From the NCBI GenBank assembly GCA_910584475.1, contig CAJUBD010000023.1, forward strand, positions 1 to 35,098: a stretch of DNA of 35,098 bases, written 5' to 3'. The notes beneath the pieces were generated by a model that was given only the letters and a program-made list of their open reading frames with translations, made no database searches and had not been told where the DNA came from. This DNA comes from an uncultured Treponema sp. Its GTDB lineage: Bacteria; Spirochaetota; Spirochaetia; Treponematales; Treponemataceae. This document shows, piece after piece, positions 1 to 7,844 of this stretch (the first letter of the stretch is position 1; each line of letters begins with the position of its first letter). The translations under genes and the position numbers were made by a program.

Positions 1-130
1 TATGAATTTCACGCCGTTTTCTGAAACATATTGCAATACTTCGCTTTTTGTGTACACATTTCCCCCAATCGATAAAAAATCAATATGCCGTTTTATCAAT
101 ATCGCATTGTCGCAAAATTTTCGCGCGTCT

Positions 131-1972
131 TTATTCCACCGTAACGGACTTTGCCAAATTGCGCGGCTTGTCGGGATCGTTTCCGCGAAGCACCGCGCAA
201 TAGTAGGCGAAAAGTTGCACTGGAATCACGGTGAGGAGCGGCGCGAAATCCGCGCTGATTTTCGGAATCGCGATGGTGTCGTCGGAAGTGTCGGAAAAAT
301 ATCCCGAATCGTCCTGCGTGATTACGAGCGTCTGCGCTCCGCGCGATTTTACCTGCTCGATGTTCGAATGGATTTTCTCGTAAAGTTCCGCGTCGGACGC
401 GATTGCGATGACAAGCGAACTTTTGTCGATGAGCGCGATTGGCCCGTGCTTTAGCTCGCCTGCGGCAAAAGCCTCGCTGTGCATGTAGCTCACTTCTTTC
501 AATTTGAGCGCGGCTTCAAGGCACGACGCGCTGTCGAACCTGCGCCCGATGTAGAAGACGCTTGCTTTGTTGAAATTCTGCGAGGCGAGCTTTTGCACGA
601 TGTTTTCGTTTTTCAGGATTTCCTCGATTTTTTGCGGAACGCTTTCAAATTCCAAAAGCGCGTTTTCGTATTCGCTTTGAGAAATCGTCTCCCGCTCCGC
701 GCCGGCCTTGAGCGCGAGCAAATAAAGGCAGACCAATTGCGCCGTGTACGCCTTTGTGGAAGCCACGGAAATTTCCGCGCCCGCCCAAGTGTAAATCACA
801 TAGTCCGCCTCGCGCGAAACCGAAGAGCCGACGCAGTTTGTGATGGCGATGATTTTCGCGCCTGCCTTTTTCGCAAGGCGCAAAGCCGCGAGCGTGTCGG
901 CGGTTTCTCCCGACTGGCTTATGACGATGAAAAGGTCGTTCGCGTTCATGATTGGATTTCTGTAGCGGTATTCGGACGCGATGTCAACTTCGGTGGAAAG
1001 ACGCGCGAATTTTTCGAAAGCGTATTTCGCCACTTGCCCCGCGTAAGAAGCCGTTCCGCAGGCGGTGATGACGATTCTTCCGATGTTTTTCCAATCGATG
1101 TTTTCCTTGAGCTCTTCGAATTTTATGTCGGTCGGCTTTTCGCCTGCCTTTACGAGACGAGGCCGCATTGTGTCCAAAAGAGCCTTTGGCTGCTCGTGAA
1201 TTTCTTTCAGCATGAAATGCGCGTATCCTTCTTTTTCCGCCGATGATGCGTCCCATTCCACATGATAAGGCTCGCGGATATGGCGTTCGCCTTCGGTGGA
1301 AAAAAGGTCAACGTGATCGGCGTAGACGACGGCGATTTCCTTGTCTTCCAAAAAGTAAACTTCGCGCGTGTGCGAAAGCAACGCCGGAACGTCGCTCGCG
1401 ATGAAATTCTCGCCTTTGCCCAAACCCACGACGAGCGGGCTTTCCTTCCGCGCGACGATTATTCTGTCGGGAAAATTCTTGCACAAAACTGCGAGGCTGT
1501 ACGAGCCTTTGACTTTTGCAAGCGCGTCCATCACTGCGGAAAAAATGTCGTTCGTTTGCGAATAGAAAAAATTGATGAGATGCGCCACGACTTCGGTGTC
1601 GGTCTGGCTTTTGAAAACCGTGCCTTGGCTTTGAAGCCATTGCTTGAGCTGCGAATGATTTTCGATGATGCCGTTGTGAACGACGGCTATCGTTCCCGAA
1701 ACGTTCGTCTGCGGATGCGCGTTCAAATCGCTCGGCTCGCCGTGAGTCGCCCATCTCGTGTGCCCGATTCCGATCGAGCCTTTTATTGTCTCGTTCGCGA
1801 TTCGCTCCTGCAAGACTTTGAGCGCGCCCTTCGCCTTGCGCACGATTATGTTTTCGCCGTCGAGCACGGCAATTCCCGCCGAATCATATCCGCGATACTC
1901 GAGCTTTTTGAGCGAGTCAATCAAAATCGGCGTGGCAAGTTCATTTCCGACATATCCAACAATTCCGCACAT
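131..1972 (-). CDS. glmS: Glutamine-fructose-6-phosphate aminotransferase (isomerizing)
   Basis: Makes glucosamine-6-phosphate from fructose-6-phosphate and glutamine, the first step toward UDP-GlcNAc for peptidoglycan; cytoplasmic. The 613-residue product has the usual family length. It begins MCGIVGYVG, so Cys2 becomes the N-terminal nucleophile of the class II glutamine amidotransferase domain (about residues 2-220, with GHTRWATHG near 75-83). Two SIS sugar-isomerase domains follow; the first shows SQSGETADTL, and the protein ends AKSVTVE, as is typical of GlmS. The ATG start has an AGGAG ribosome site a few bases upstream and a good sigma-70 promoter beyond it. No glmS ribozyme was recognised in the short leader. 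The gene stands alone on the minus strand. Confidence 0.97.
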   Translation of the reverse strand: MCGIVGYVGNELATPILIDSLKKLEYRGYDSAGIAVLDGENIIVRKAKGALKVLQERIANETIKGSIGIGHTRWATHGEPSDLNAHPQTNVSGTIAVVHNGIIENHSQLKQWLQSQGTVFKSQTDTEVVAHLINFFYSQTNDIFSAVMDALAKVKGSYSLAVLCKNFPDRIIVARKESPLVVGLGKGENFIASDVPALLSHTREVYFLEDKEIAVVYADHVDLFSTEGERHIREPYHVEWDASSAEKEGYAHFMLKEIHEQPKALLDTMRPRLVKAGEKPTDIKFEELKENIDWKNIGRIVITACGTASYAGQVAKYAFEKFARLSTEVDIASEYRYRNPIMNANDLFIVISQSGETADTLAALRLAKKAGAKIIAITNCVGSSVSREADYVIYTWAGAEISVASTKAYTAQLVCLYLLALKAGAERETISQSEYENALLEFESVPQKIEEILKNENIVQKLASQNFNKASVFYIGRRFDSASCLEAALKLKEVSYMHSEAFAAGELKHGPIALIDKSSLVIAIASDAELYEKIHSNIEQVKSRGAQTLVITQDDSGYFSDTSDDTIAIPKISADFAPLLTVIPVQLFAYYCAVLRGNDPDKPRNLAKSVTVE

Positions 1973-2029
1973 AGTTTTCTCCTAAAATTACTTGAATTCA
2001 AAAAGTTTGAAACTTGTGAATTCCATCAA

Positions 2030-2058
2030 AGTATACTTTTTTTCCGCGTGAATTACAA
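2030..2058 (-). promoter_or_regulatory. Sigma-70-type promoter of glmS
   Basis: On the minus strand a TTGTAA -35 box (2053-2058) is separated by exactly 17 bases from a TATACT -10 box (2030-2035). It lies about 60 bases upstream of the glmS ATG. The leader between them carries a short AAGTTT-G-AAACTT palindrome. Confidence 0.65.
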
Positions 2059-2075
2059 GTCCCAATGCGATACGG

Positions 2076-2265
2076 TTGACATTGAAGGGTTTTTCATGCT
2101 ACCATTTCCACGATGACACACGCGGCGCGGACTGAAAACACCACACTGATTGCTCAAAAAATGTATGGGGGGGGGTAGAAAAGCCCCGTAATTTTTTTCC
2201 ACGTCGAATTTCACTTCATAGGCGCGAAAAGGCTTGCCGCATTCGGCTCGCATCGCGCCTTTTTT
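2076..2265 (+). ncRNA. Possible small transcript: promoter plus terminator unit
   Basis: A TTGACA box (2076-2081) lies 18 bases before TACCAT (2100-2105), which is preceded by the TGC of an extended -10. About 115 bases further on, GGCGCGA (2221-2227) and TCGCGCC (2253-2259) pair around an inner GCCG/CGGC stem, followed by six T. A second G-rich hairpin followed by T7 lies near 2172-2200. No convincing plus-strand reading frame fills the unit, so a transcript of roughly 150 nt is possible. It matches no RNA family I recognise, and the promoter half may be chance. Confidence 0.25.
2167..2175. repeat. Poly-G tract (G9)
   Basis: Nine consecutive G bases in the gene-free region between glmS and the tandem repeat. 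Tracts of this length are prone to slippage; in Treponema, poly-G runs near promoters are known to vary in length. No gene start is placed right beside it. Confidence 0.8.
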
Positions 2266-2338
2266 ATGCCCATCTAGGCTTTTGCAAAGAAGCCGCAACG
2301 AATTTCCTCAATTTTTTTAAAGCAAAACTCGGAATTCA

Positions 2339-2549
2339 CGGAATTTCATCGCATTGTCAGCGTGCAAAAGTGCTTCTACACGGAATTTCAACGCATTGTC
2401 AACGTGCAAAAGTGCTTCCACACGGAATTTGGGCACATTGTCGGCGTGCAAAGGCCGTCTACACGGAATTTCGACGCATTGTCAGCGTGCAAAAGGCTTT
2501 CCATACGGAATTTGGGGTCGTTGTCGGGCTGCAAAAGCCGATTTTCACG
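2339..2549. repeat. Five-copy 42-bp tandem repeat
   Basis: Units start at 2339, 2381, 2423, 2464 and 2506, each opening with CGGAATTT and containing a form of GCATTGTCAGCGTGCAAAAG. Units 1, 2 and 4 are 42 bp, unit 3 is 41 bp, and unit 5 is diverged and about 44 bp. Units 1 and 2 differ at only a few positions. All three forward frames are open across the array, because 42 is a multiple of three and the unit contains no forward stop. The array ends about 50 bp before the ribosome site of the next gene. Confidence 0.9.
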
Positions 2550-2597
2550 CAAAATGAGGCTTGCATTGGGTTTCACAAACAAAACACGGAGGTGTGT

Positions 2598-3305
2598 ATG
2601 ACAAAACTTTCTTCCCGGCTCCGCATTACGGAGACGGATTCGGCGAGCGACGCTCTCGTGCGGCTTTTCAAGGCGGCGGGGCTGAAGGACGAGTTCCTGT
2701 GCGGCGCGTTTGCCGAGCTTGAGGCACTGAGCGCGCGGCTGACGACTGCGATCCGGCAGGACACGGTCAGCTCTCGGCTTGACGAAAAGGATGCCGCGCG
2801 GGATTCCGCCGTGCGCGACCTTGGCACGCTGATCCAAGGCTACACGGCGATTCCCGTGGCGGAAAAGAAGGCGGCGGCGCAGAAGCTGGACGCGGTGCTC
2901 TCCAAGTACGGAAAGAAAATCGTGAACGAAACCTACGCTTCGGAATCTTCGCTCATCGAAAGCCTGCTGGAGGATCTGGGCGCGCTGGAGGCGGAGACGA
3001 CGCTGCTTGAGGGCGTGGCGGCACTTGTGGCGGGGCTGCGCACGGCGCAGGACGAGTTCAACGCTGCGAACGACGACTTTACGGCGGCAAAGGGCGCACG
3101 GAGCGAGAGCGCGTCGCAGGTGAAAAAGGAACTGGTCGCCCTGGTGAACCTGAAGATTGTGCCGTATTTGAGCGCGGTGGGTGTCTCGGATGCGTACAAG
3201 GATTTCGCCGCGAAAGTGGAGGCGGAAATCGTCCGCGCGAACAATGCCGCCGACCGCCGTGTGGCGAGCGGAAAGAAGGAGGATTTTATAGTTAATAATG
3301 AATAG
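2598..3305 (+). CDS. DUF6261-like helical protein of unknown function
   Basis: A 235-residue protein with no signal peptide or membrane segment. It is Ala/Leu/Glu-rich and reads as long amphipathic helices, possibly coiled coils. The pattern of an N-terminal helical half, a central stretch with KKAAAQKLDAVLSKYGKK, and a second helical half resembles the DUF6261 proteins of Bacteroidota and some spirochaetes; that is a tentative family call. The frame is open upstream through the tandem repeat, but ATG 2598 is chosen because a perfect GGAGG (2588-2592) sits five bases before it. Function is unknown. The last few codons run into AT-rich sequence (VNNE). Confidence 0.7.
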   Translation: MTKLSSRLRITETDSASDALVRLFKAAGLKDEFLCGAFAELEALSARLTTAIRQDTVSSRLDEKDAARDSAVRDLGTLIQGYTAIPVAEKKAAAQKLDAVLSKYGKKIVNETYASESSLIESLLEDLGALEAETTLLEGVAALVAGLRTAQDEFNAANDDFTAAKGARSESASQVKKELVALVNLKIVPYLSAVGVSDAYKDFAAKVEAEIVRANNAADRRVASGKKEDFIVNNE

Positions 3306-3354
3306 TTAATATTGCTTCAACGGACAACGCGGAAGAATAGGCGGTCGCCCCGAC

Positions 3355-3462
3355 AGGCTCGGTAAGCAGGGCGTAAGCCCTGCGACGCAGCCCGTATGGG
3401 TTGTGAAAATTAAGCGAGTTTTCGTAGAAAACTCGGTAAGCAAGGCAGCGAAGCAGCCTTGC
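3355..3462. repeat. Hairpin-array element, four stems
   Basis: Four consecutive stem-loops. GCAGGGC/GCCCTGC has a GTAA loop (3366-3383). GCAGCCC/GGGTTGT has a GTAT loop (3387-3404). CGAGTTTTC/GAAAACTCG has a 3-nt loop (3415-3435). GCAAGGC/GCCTTGC has a 9-nt loop (3440-3462). The sequence CTCGGTAAGCA occurs twice as a joint between stems. There is no T tract after the stems, so this is not an ordinary terminator. The last stem ends just before the ribosome site of the next gene. Confidence 0.8.
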
Positions 3463-3476
3463 GAGGAGGTGGCAAC

Positions 3477-3926
3477 ATGATTTTGCTAAATCTTATTTGG
3501 TTCATCTTTGGAGGTGAAATCGTCGCGCTTTTGTGGCTTGTGCTGGCCGCATTGTTCAGCGTCACGATTGTCGGCATTCCGATCGGAAAGGCGTGCTTGC
3601 AGTTCGCGAAGCTTTCTGCGTTTCCGTTCGGAAAGGAAATCATCAGGGAAACCGAGTTGAAAGGCGAGGACAATGTTTCTGCGGCGAGGAAAATCGGCGG
3701 GCTTGTGCTGAACATCGTCTGGTTTCCGATAGGGCTTGCGCTCGCGGTGATTTATGTGGTGATGGCGGTGGTCTCGTTCATCACGATAGTCGGAATTCCC
3801 GCCGGCGTGGTTCAGGCGAAGACCGCGAAATTCGTGCTCTTCCCGATCGGCGCGAAGTGCGTGAGCAAAAAGCAGGCATACGCTTCGGCGGTGGCGAACG
3901 AGCTTGAAAGGCGGCAGAACAGCTGA
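3477..3926 (+). CDS. YccF-family small inner-membrane protein
   Basis: A 149-residue membrane protein made of two similar halves. Each half has a hydrophobic segment followed by a T-I-V-G-I-P motif (SVTIVGIPIGKA, then ITIVGIPAGVVQAKTA) and a short F-P-[FI]-G motif. This duplicated pattern is the mark of the YccF (DUF307) inner-membrane component domain, whose biochemical role is not established. ATG 3477 is chosen because GAGGAGG lies just upstream; an upstream TTG in frame would overlap that ribosome site. Hairpin arrays bound the gene on both sides, so it is probably a single-gene unit or loosely linked to its neighbours. Confidence 0.85.
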   Translation: MILLNLIWFIFGGEIVALLWLVLAALFSVTIVGIPIGKACLQFAKLSAFPFGKEIIRETELKGEDNVSAARKIGGLVLNIVWFPIGLALAVIYVVMAVVSFITIVGIPAGVVQAKTAKFVLFPIGAKCVSKKQAYASAVANELERRQNS

Positions 3927-3931
3927 AAAAT

Positions 3932-4026
3932 CGACTGCTACAGAGTAGTCGCGAGTTTTGGCATAAGCCAAAACTTGGAAGCAACCCGTATGGGCTGTGA
4001 TAAAAAACAAATCGCCCGTAAAGGGC
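3932..4026. repeat. Hairpin-array element between yccF-like and LRR genes
   Basis: Four stems. CGACTGCT pairs with AGTAGTCG (3932-3951, one wobble). AGTTTTGGC pairs with GCCAAAACT around an ATAA loop (3954-3975). GCAACCC pairs with GGGCTGT around a GTAT loop (3981-3998, one mismatch). GCCC pairs with GGGC (4014-4026). The arrangement GCGAGTTTT...AAAACTTGG-AAGCA-CCCGTATGGG follows the same plan as the array at 3355-3462. The last stem ends about five bases before the LRR gene's ribosome site. Confidence 0.75.
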
Positions 4027-4039
4027 AAAAGGAGATTTT

Positions 4040-5590
4040 ATGAAAAAGAAATTGTATACCACACTTGCAGCATTGACGCTTGCAACGGCGGCGTTCGCGG
4101 CAAAACCGAAAATGCCTGGGTATCTTTATTTGGATCAACGCAGAGGAGTTGAGGCTATGATATCCGCTTGCAACAAGGATAAGTTACCCGCAGATCTCGT
4201 GATTCCCGACGGCGTTAAGGAAATCGGCTCTAATGCGTTCAAGAGTTGCGATAGACTTAAGAGCGTTACAATTCCGAACAGTGTATATGCGATCCATGAT
4301 GGTGCGTTCATTGGTTGTACGTCGCTTGAAAGCGTGACAATTCCTGAAGGTGTGAAGATAATCGGCAAAAGGGCATTCGATATGTGTGCAGTGCTCAAGG
4401 AAATACAATTTGGCGGCACAATAGCGCAGTGGACCGCGTTTGGAGAAAAAATAGTAGAATCTCATTGTATTGTACGCTGTAGAGATGGCAACGTAGGTGT
4501 TGAAAAAATTCCCGAATATCTCAAAATGAAAGGTACAAAGGTGATAGGGTATACTGGTAAAGTACCCACAGACCTCGTGATTTCCGAAGGCGTTACGGAA
4601 ATCAACTATGATGCGTTCAAGGGCTGTATTGACATAGAGAGTGTGAGCATTCCTGGTACCGTGAGGAAAATCAATGGAGTTGATTCGGTCTCTAGCGGTG
4701 CGTTCTTTGGGTGCACATATCTTGAACGTGTTACGATAGCCGAGGGCGTTATGGAAATCGGCGAAAATGCGTTCAAAGGCTGCACGTCACTCAAGAGTGT
4801 TAGCATTCCTAATAGCGTGATGAAAATCGGCGGTGGCGCATTCGATGGGTGTGTGGCGCTTGCGAGTGTCACGATTTCCGATGGCGTGACATCAATTGGC
4901 TGGGGTGCGTTCAAAGACTGTACGTCACTCAAGATTGTGAACATTCCTGGTAGCGTAAGGGAAATCGGCGAATATTCTCATGATGGTGCGTTCGAGGGCT
5001 GCACGTCTCTTGCGAGCGTTACGATAGCCGAGGGCATTACGGAAATCGGCTGGGGTGCGTTCGAGGGCTGCACGTCTCTTAAGAGCGTTAGCATTCCAAA
5101 AACTGTTACGAAAATCAACGATGGTGCGTTCAGAGGCTGCACATCTCTTGCTAGCGTGAGCATTCCTGAGGGCGTTACGAACATCGGCGCTGCTACGTTC
5201 TCTAATTGCACATCACTTAAGAGCGTGAGTATTCCTGACAGTATTGAGGGAATCGGCATTAATGCATTCAGAGGCTGCACGTCTCTTGCGAACGTGAGTA
5301 TTCCAGGTGGCGTGAGGGAAATCGGTGAGGGTACGTTCTGGGGTTGCACATCGCTTGCTAGTGTGACAATTTCGCGCGGCGTGACGAAAATAGACGGATT
5401 TGCGTTCCATGGCTGTACGTCTCTTGCGAGCATGAGTATTCCGCGCAGTGTGACGGCAATCCATTGGTCTTCTTTAGGCGATAACCTCAAGATTCAGTAC
5501 GATGGTACGAAGGCGCAGTGGGAAGCAATCGAAGGCTCAAAGCTCAAAGCGACTGTCCAGTGTTCGGACGGCGTAGTCACCGTAAAATAA
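4040..5590 (+). CDS. Secreted BspA-like leucine-rich-repeat protein
   Basis: A 516-residue protein with a clean Sec signal peptide (MKKK, hydrophobic core, ATAAFAA cleavage near residue 21). Almost all of the rest is LRR_5 repeats of about 23 residues with the pattern G-A-F-x-G-C-T-S-L-x-S-V-[ST]-I-P; I count about 15. There are two modules. Three repeats are capped by a Q-F-x-G-T-x-A-Q-W motif and a C-x-D-G-x-V end, then twelve repeats are capped by Q-Y-D-G-T-K-A-Q-W and CSDGVVTVK. BspA-like proteins of treponemes and oral anaerobes are surface-exposed and mediate adhesion to host or bacterial partners; that role is inferred here. A GGAG ribosome site precedes the ATG. No anchor domain or sorting signal is visible at the C terminus. 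Confidence 0.92.
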   Translation: MKKKLYTTLAALTLATAAFAAKPKMPGYLYLDQRRGVEAMISACNKDKLPADLVIPDGVKEIGSNAFKSCDRLKSVTIPNSVYAIHDGAFIGCTSLESVTIPEGVKIIGKRAFDMCAVLKEIQFGGTIAQWTAFGEKIVESHCIVRCRDGNVGVEKIPEYLKMKGTKVIGYTGKVPTDLVISEGVTEINYDAFKGCIDIESVSIPGTVRKINGVDSVSSGAFFGCTYLERVTIAEGVMEIGENAFKGCTSLKSVSIPNSVMKIGGGAFDGCVALASVTISDGVTSIGWGAFKDCTSLKIVNIPGSVREIGEYSHDGAFEGCTSLASVTIAEGITEIGWGAFEGCTSLKSVSIPKTVTKINDGAFRGCTSLASVSIPEGVTNIGAATFSNCTSLKSVSIPDSIEGIGINAFRGCTSLANVSIPGGVREIGEGTFWGCTSLASVTISRGVTKIDGFAFHGCTSLASMSIPRSVTAIHWSSLGDNLKIQYDGTKAQWEAIEGSKLKATVQCSDGVVTVK

Positions 5591-5601
5591 CAGGCAAAGG
5601 C

Positions 5602-5664
5602 ACTAGATTATGTTTGACCGCAACGCGGGCAAACATAATCTAGTAAGCAGTCCGTATGGACTGC
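5602..5664. repeat. Hairpin-array element with a 15-bp perfect stem
   Basis: ACTAGATTATGTTTG (5602-5616) pairs perfectly with 5630-5644; an inner CCGC/GCGG stem sits within the loop. It is followed by AAGCA-type joint sequence and GCAGTCC/GGACTGC with a GTAT loop (5647-5664). No T tract follows. The second hairpin and its TGCGATT flank match those in the arrays near 3387 and 3981. Confidence 0.8.
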
Positions 5665-5710
5665 GATTCAAACAAGCATCGGCGGATGTTAAACGCAAAG
5701 GAGTACAATT

Positions 5711-6286
5711 ATGACATTCATTCTTATCAGTGGAGAAAGCAATGTGGGAAAAACGACCGTATGCAACAAATTGTATGATAGAATCGCGGCAGACCTATCT
5801 TTTACGATGCACAAAAAGCAGGATAATCTTCAGCATGCGGACAGGTCTGACTTCTTCACGTATTATGAGAAAGATGATAAGAACATAGTTCTGAACACCC
5901 CGTCGGACAGCAATAGTAGCATGATTGAGACCTGCCAGTACCTTGATTCTCTCGCGCAAAACGGAGTGCGCCCCGACATCATCATCACCACAATCCGGGA
6001 AGCGGACAATATAAGTAAAAGAGCATATCCCATGAGCCGCATGCTTGCGCTACTTGATGCAATCGGAAAAGGCACGAAGAACCTTGAGAGCCACTTCAAT
6101 CAAAACATAGCGAGCATAACGTCGTTTACGCCCACTAGTCTCGTCCACCATGCGTTTGTGTTGTATTTGGAGAAGCAGGCGAATGGCAAAACCGAATATG
6201 ATGCGAAAATGATTTTGGATCGGTACTGGAACTACAAAGCGGAGACCGCAAAGCAGATGCTCGACCTCGCGCTCGCCCACCTGTAG
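5711..6286 (+). CDS. P-loop NTPase-like protein of unknown function
   Basis: A 191-residue cytoplasmic protein. A Walker A motif, GESNVGKTT (residues 8-16), follows a hydrophobic beta strand. A possible Walker B-like strand ends in D-I-I-I-T-T near residue 95. The rest has no motif I recognise. It looks like a small nucleotide-binding or kinase-like protein, but the substrate cannot be named. A GGAG ribosome site lies about seven bases before the ATG. Hairpin arrays flank it, and a terminator lies at its 3' side. Confidence 0.7.
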   Translation: MTFILISGESNVGKTTVCNKLYDRIAADLSFTMHKKQDNLQHADRSDFFTYYEKDDKNIVLNTPSDSNSSMIETCQYLDSLAQNGVRPDIIITTIREADNISKRAYPMSRMLALLDAIGKGTKNLESHFNQNIASITSFTPTSLVHHAFVLYLEKQANGKTEYDAKMILDRYWNYKAETAKQMLDLALAHL

Positions 6287-6294
6287 TGTGTGTC

Positions 6295-6338
6295 GCAGCG
6301 CGATGCGCTGCTTACCGAGTTTCGCTTTGCGAAACTCG
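6295..6338. repeat. Hairpin-array element, inverted orientation
   Basis: GCAGCGC/GCGCTGC with a 3-nt loop (6295-6311) is joined by TTAC to CGAGTTTCGC/GCGAAACTCG with a TTT loop (6316-6338). Read on the minus strand this is CGAGTTT-type stem, GGTAAGCAG joint, second stem, then TGCGA. That is the same order as the array at 3415-3462, so the element occurs here in the opposite orientation. Confidence 0.8.
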
Positions 6339-6370
6339 CAGTCGCTTTTGTGAATCCCTGCGACGTTTTC

Positions 6371-6414
6371 TCCTTCCAAGAGTTCCGCCGCTTCAATAAG
6401 GAAGGATTTTTTTT
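6371..6414 (+). terminator. Rho-independent terminator between convergent genes
   Basis: TCCTTCC (6371-6377) pairs with GGAAGGA (6400-6406), followed by eight T. It lies between the P-loop gene and the convergent glucanase gene and would end the plus-strand transcript. The loop is long (22 nt). Confidence 0.6.
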
Positions 6415-6422
6415 ACAGCCTT

Positions 6423-7781
6423 CTAATCGTTCTTCGTCAATTTCACATTTTCGATGTAAACGTTCGCCGTACTGCCGAACGCGCCGAAATTATATTCCAA
6501 CCGCGCGTTGTCATCGCCGTCGCCGTTTACTGTAAACGTGTATTCGAAATGTTGTTTTTCCGTCGTCAAATTCACGGTTTGCTGGAAAAACGCCGTCCAC
6601 GCTACTTGCTCTTTGAATGCCGCGCTGATTTTTCGCGCTTCGTCCGCCCGCGCGTCAAACGAGAATGTGTAGGAGCTTCCTTTGCGCAGCGGAATTTCGC
6701 CTTGTACGACTTGCACCGAATAATCCACGCTACCTGCGTTTTTTGTTTCGACGCAAATCGCGCCGTTTTTTACCGAAGCGTTTCCGTCTCCACCTTGTGC
6801 TTGAAGGTAACGCCATTGCCCTGCGCCGCTCCCGAAATTCTTTTCGGAAATGTCCAAAATCATGTTTCCGTCTTCCGAACGTTTCGGATTGAACGCCGCT
6901 TCCGGCTCCACGCAATTTGCTTCCATTTCATCATAGCCGCCTTGCCTTTGGTAGACGCGAACATAGTCCACAAGCATCCGCGAGTTTTTTCCAAATTTCG
7001 TACTTTCATCGGGATTTCCCACCCAACTTCCGCCCACCGCAAGATTCAAAATTATGTACATTTTCCTGTCGAACGGAGCGGGGTAAGGCTGTCTTTTTCC
7101 ATTATATGAGCGCGCCGTATACCATCGGTTTTCCGTGTGGACTAGCGAATCGTCGACATAAAATCGAATTTCTCCTGGATCCCATTCGCACGCGTAGACG
7201 TGAAAATCTTTGGCAAAATCCGTTTCGCCTGAAGTGACGCCTTGCCCTTGCCGCGCGTCGCGCGAAATGTCGCTTCCATAGTGAATCGTAGTGTAGAGCG
7301 TTTTCGTGTCATGTCCCATCACTTCCATTATGTCGATTTCACCGCAACGAGGCCATTGTCCGTAGCCGCTTTCGTTTCCCATCAGCCAAAACGCCGGCAA
7401 AAATCCGCGTCCTGAAGGAACTTTTATCCGCGCTTCGAATCGGCCGTATTTGAATTCATTTTTTTGAAACGAAATCAGCCTGCCCGAAGTATATTTGTAC
7501 CGCCCGCCGTCATCTTTTAAAGCCTGAATCACGAGCGCACCGTTTTTGACGTAGACATTTTTTTCCGAGTCCGTATATTTTTGAAGCTCGGCGTTCACCG
7601 TTCCCGGTTCCCAATTTTGGTACGACCAATTTTCCGCGTTGAATTCGTCGAATTCGTCTTGGAAAACCAAATCCCAGCCAGGAATCTCCGCCGATTTTTC
7701 GGAAATTTTCGCATCGCACGCCGCGAATGCCAAAGCTGAAAGGGCAAGCAACGCCGCCACAATTTTTTCGATTTTTTTCAA
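6423..7781 (-). CDS. Glycoside hydrolase family 16 lipoprotein (probable beta-1,3-glucanase) with C-terminal carbohydrate-binding module
   Basis: A 452-residue exported enzyme predicted to cut beta-1,3 or mixed-linkage glucans outside the cytoplasm. The N terminus has a lysine-rich start, a hydrophobic core and a lipobox-like FAAC ending at Cys22, so it is probably a lipoprotein. The GH16 domain spans about residues 35-280. It carries the catalytic motif GEIDIME, with Glu148 as nucleophile, Asp150 and Glu153 as acid/base, plus the FWLMG and YACEW motifs of laminarinases. Residues 300-452 form a beta-rich module like CBM4/9. The start is TTG 7781 with GGAGG seven bases upstream; no in-frame ATG fits. 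It has its own promoter region, divergent from the tuf operon. Exact substrate is not decidable from sequence. Confidence 0.92.
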   Translation of the reverse strand: MKKIEKIVAALLALSALAFAACDAKISEKSAEIPGWDLVFQDEFDEFNAENWSYQNWEPGTVNAELQKYTDSEKNVYVKNGALVIQALKDDGGRYKYTSGRLISFQKNEFKYGRFEARIKVPSGRGFLPAFWLMGNESGYGQWPRCGEIDIMEVMGHDTKTLYTTIHYGSDISRDARQGQGVTSGETDFAKDFHVYACEWDPGEIRFYVDDSLVHTENRWYTARSYNGKRQPYPAPFDRKMYIILNLAVGGSWVGNPDESTKFGKNSRMLVDYVRVYQRQGGYDEMEANCVEPEAAFNPKRSEDGNMILDISEKNFGSGAGQWRYLQAQGGDGNASVKNGAICVETKNAGSVDYSVQVVQGEIPLRKGSSYTFSFDARADEARKISAAFKEQVAWTAFFQQTVNLTTEKQHFEYTFTVNGDGDDNARLEYNFGAFGSTANVYIENVKLTKND

Positions 7782-7797
7782 AGTTTTTCCTCCATAA

Positions 7798-7836
7798 CAA
7801 GGAAACTAACATAATTTCCTTGCCAAGCATATTATA
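7798..7836 (-). promoter_or_regulatory. Glucanase -10 box with downstream palindrome
   Basis: On the minus strand a perfect TATAAT (7831-7836) lies about 50 bases before the glucanase TTG; no good -35 box is visible. CAAGGAAA (7798-7805) and TTTCCTTG (7815-7822) form an 8-bp perfect inverted repeat with a 9-nt spacer just after the expected transcript start. This is a candidate operator or leader hairpin for sugar-dependent control. Confidence 0.45.
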
Positions 7837-7844
7837 AACCATTT

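Noticed and set aside
984..1754. Open frames of 90-148 residues inside glmS
   Set aside because: They overlap the well-supported glmS frame and have arginine-rich, low-complexity translations typical of shadow frames in this GC-biased codon use.
131..2030. glmS ribozyme
   Set aside because: The leader from promoter to ATG is only about 50 nt, too short for the ribozyme core, and the organism type is not one where it is expected.
2053..2298. 81-codon minus-strand frame across the glmS upstream region
   Set aside because: No ribosome site, crosses a G9 tract and the predicted terminator, and no recognisable domain; it may be a repeated intergenic sequence, but this cannot be shown here.
2339..2549. 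CRISPR array
   Set aside because: The 42-bp units are contiguous with no unique spacers, and no cas genes are near.
5602..5644. Terminator after the LRR gene
   Set aside because: A strong stem but no T tract; it fits the hairpin-array family better.
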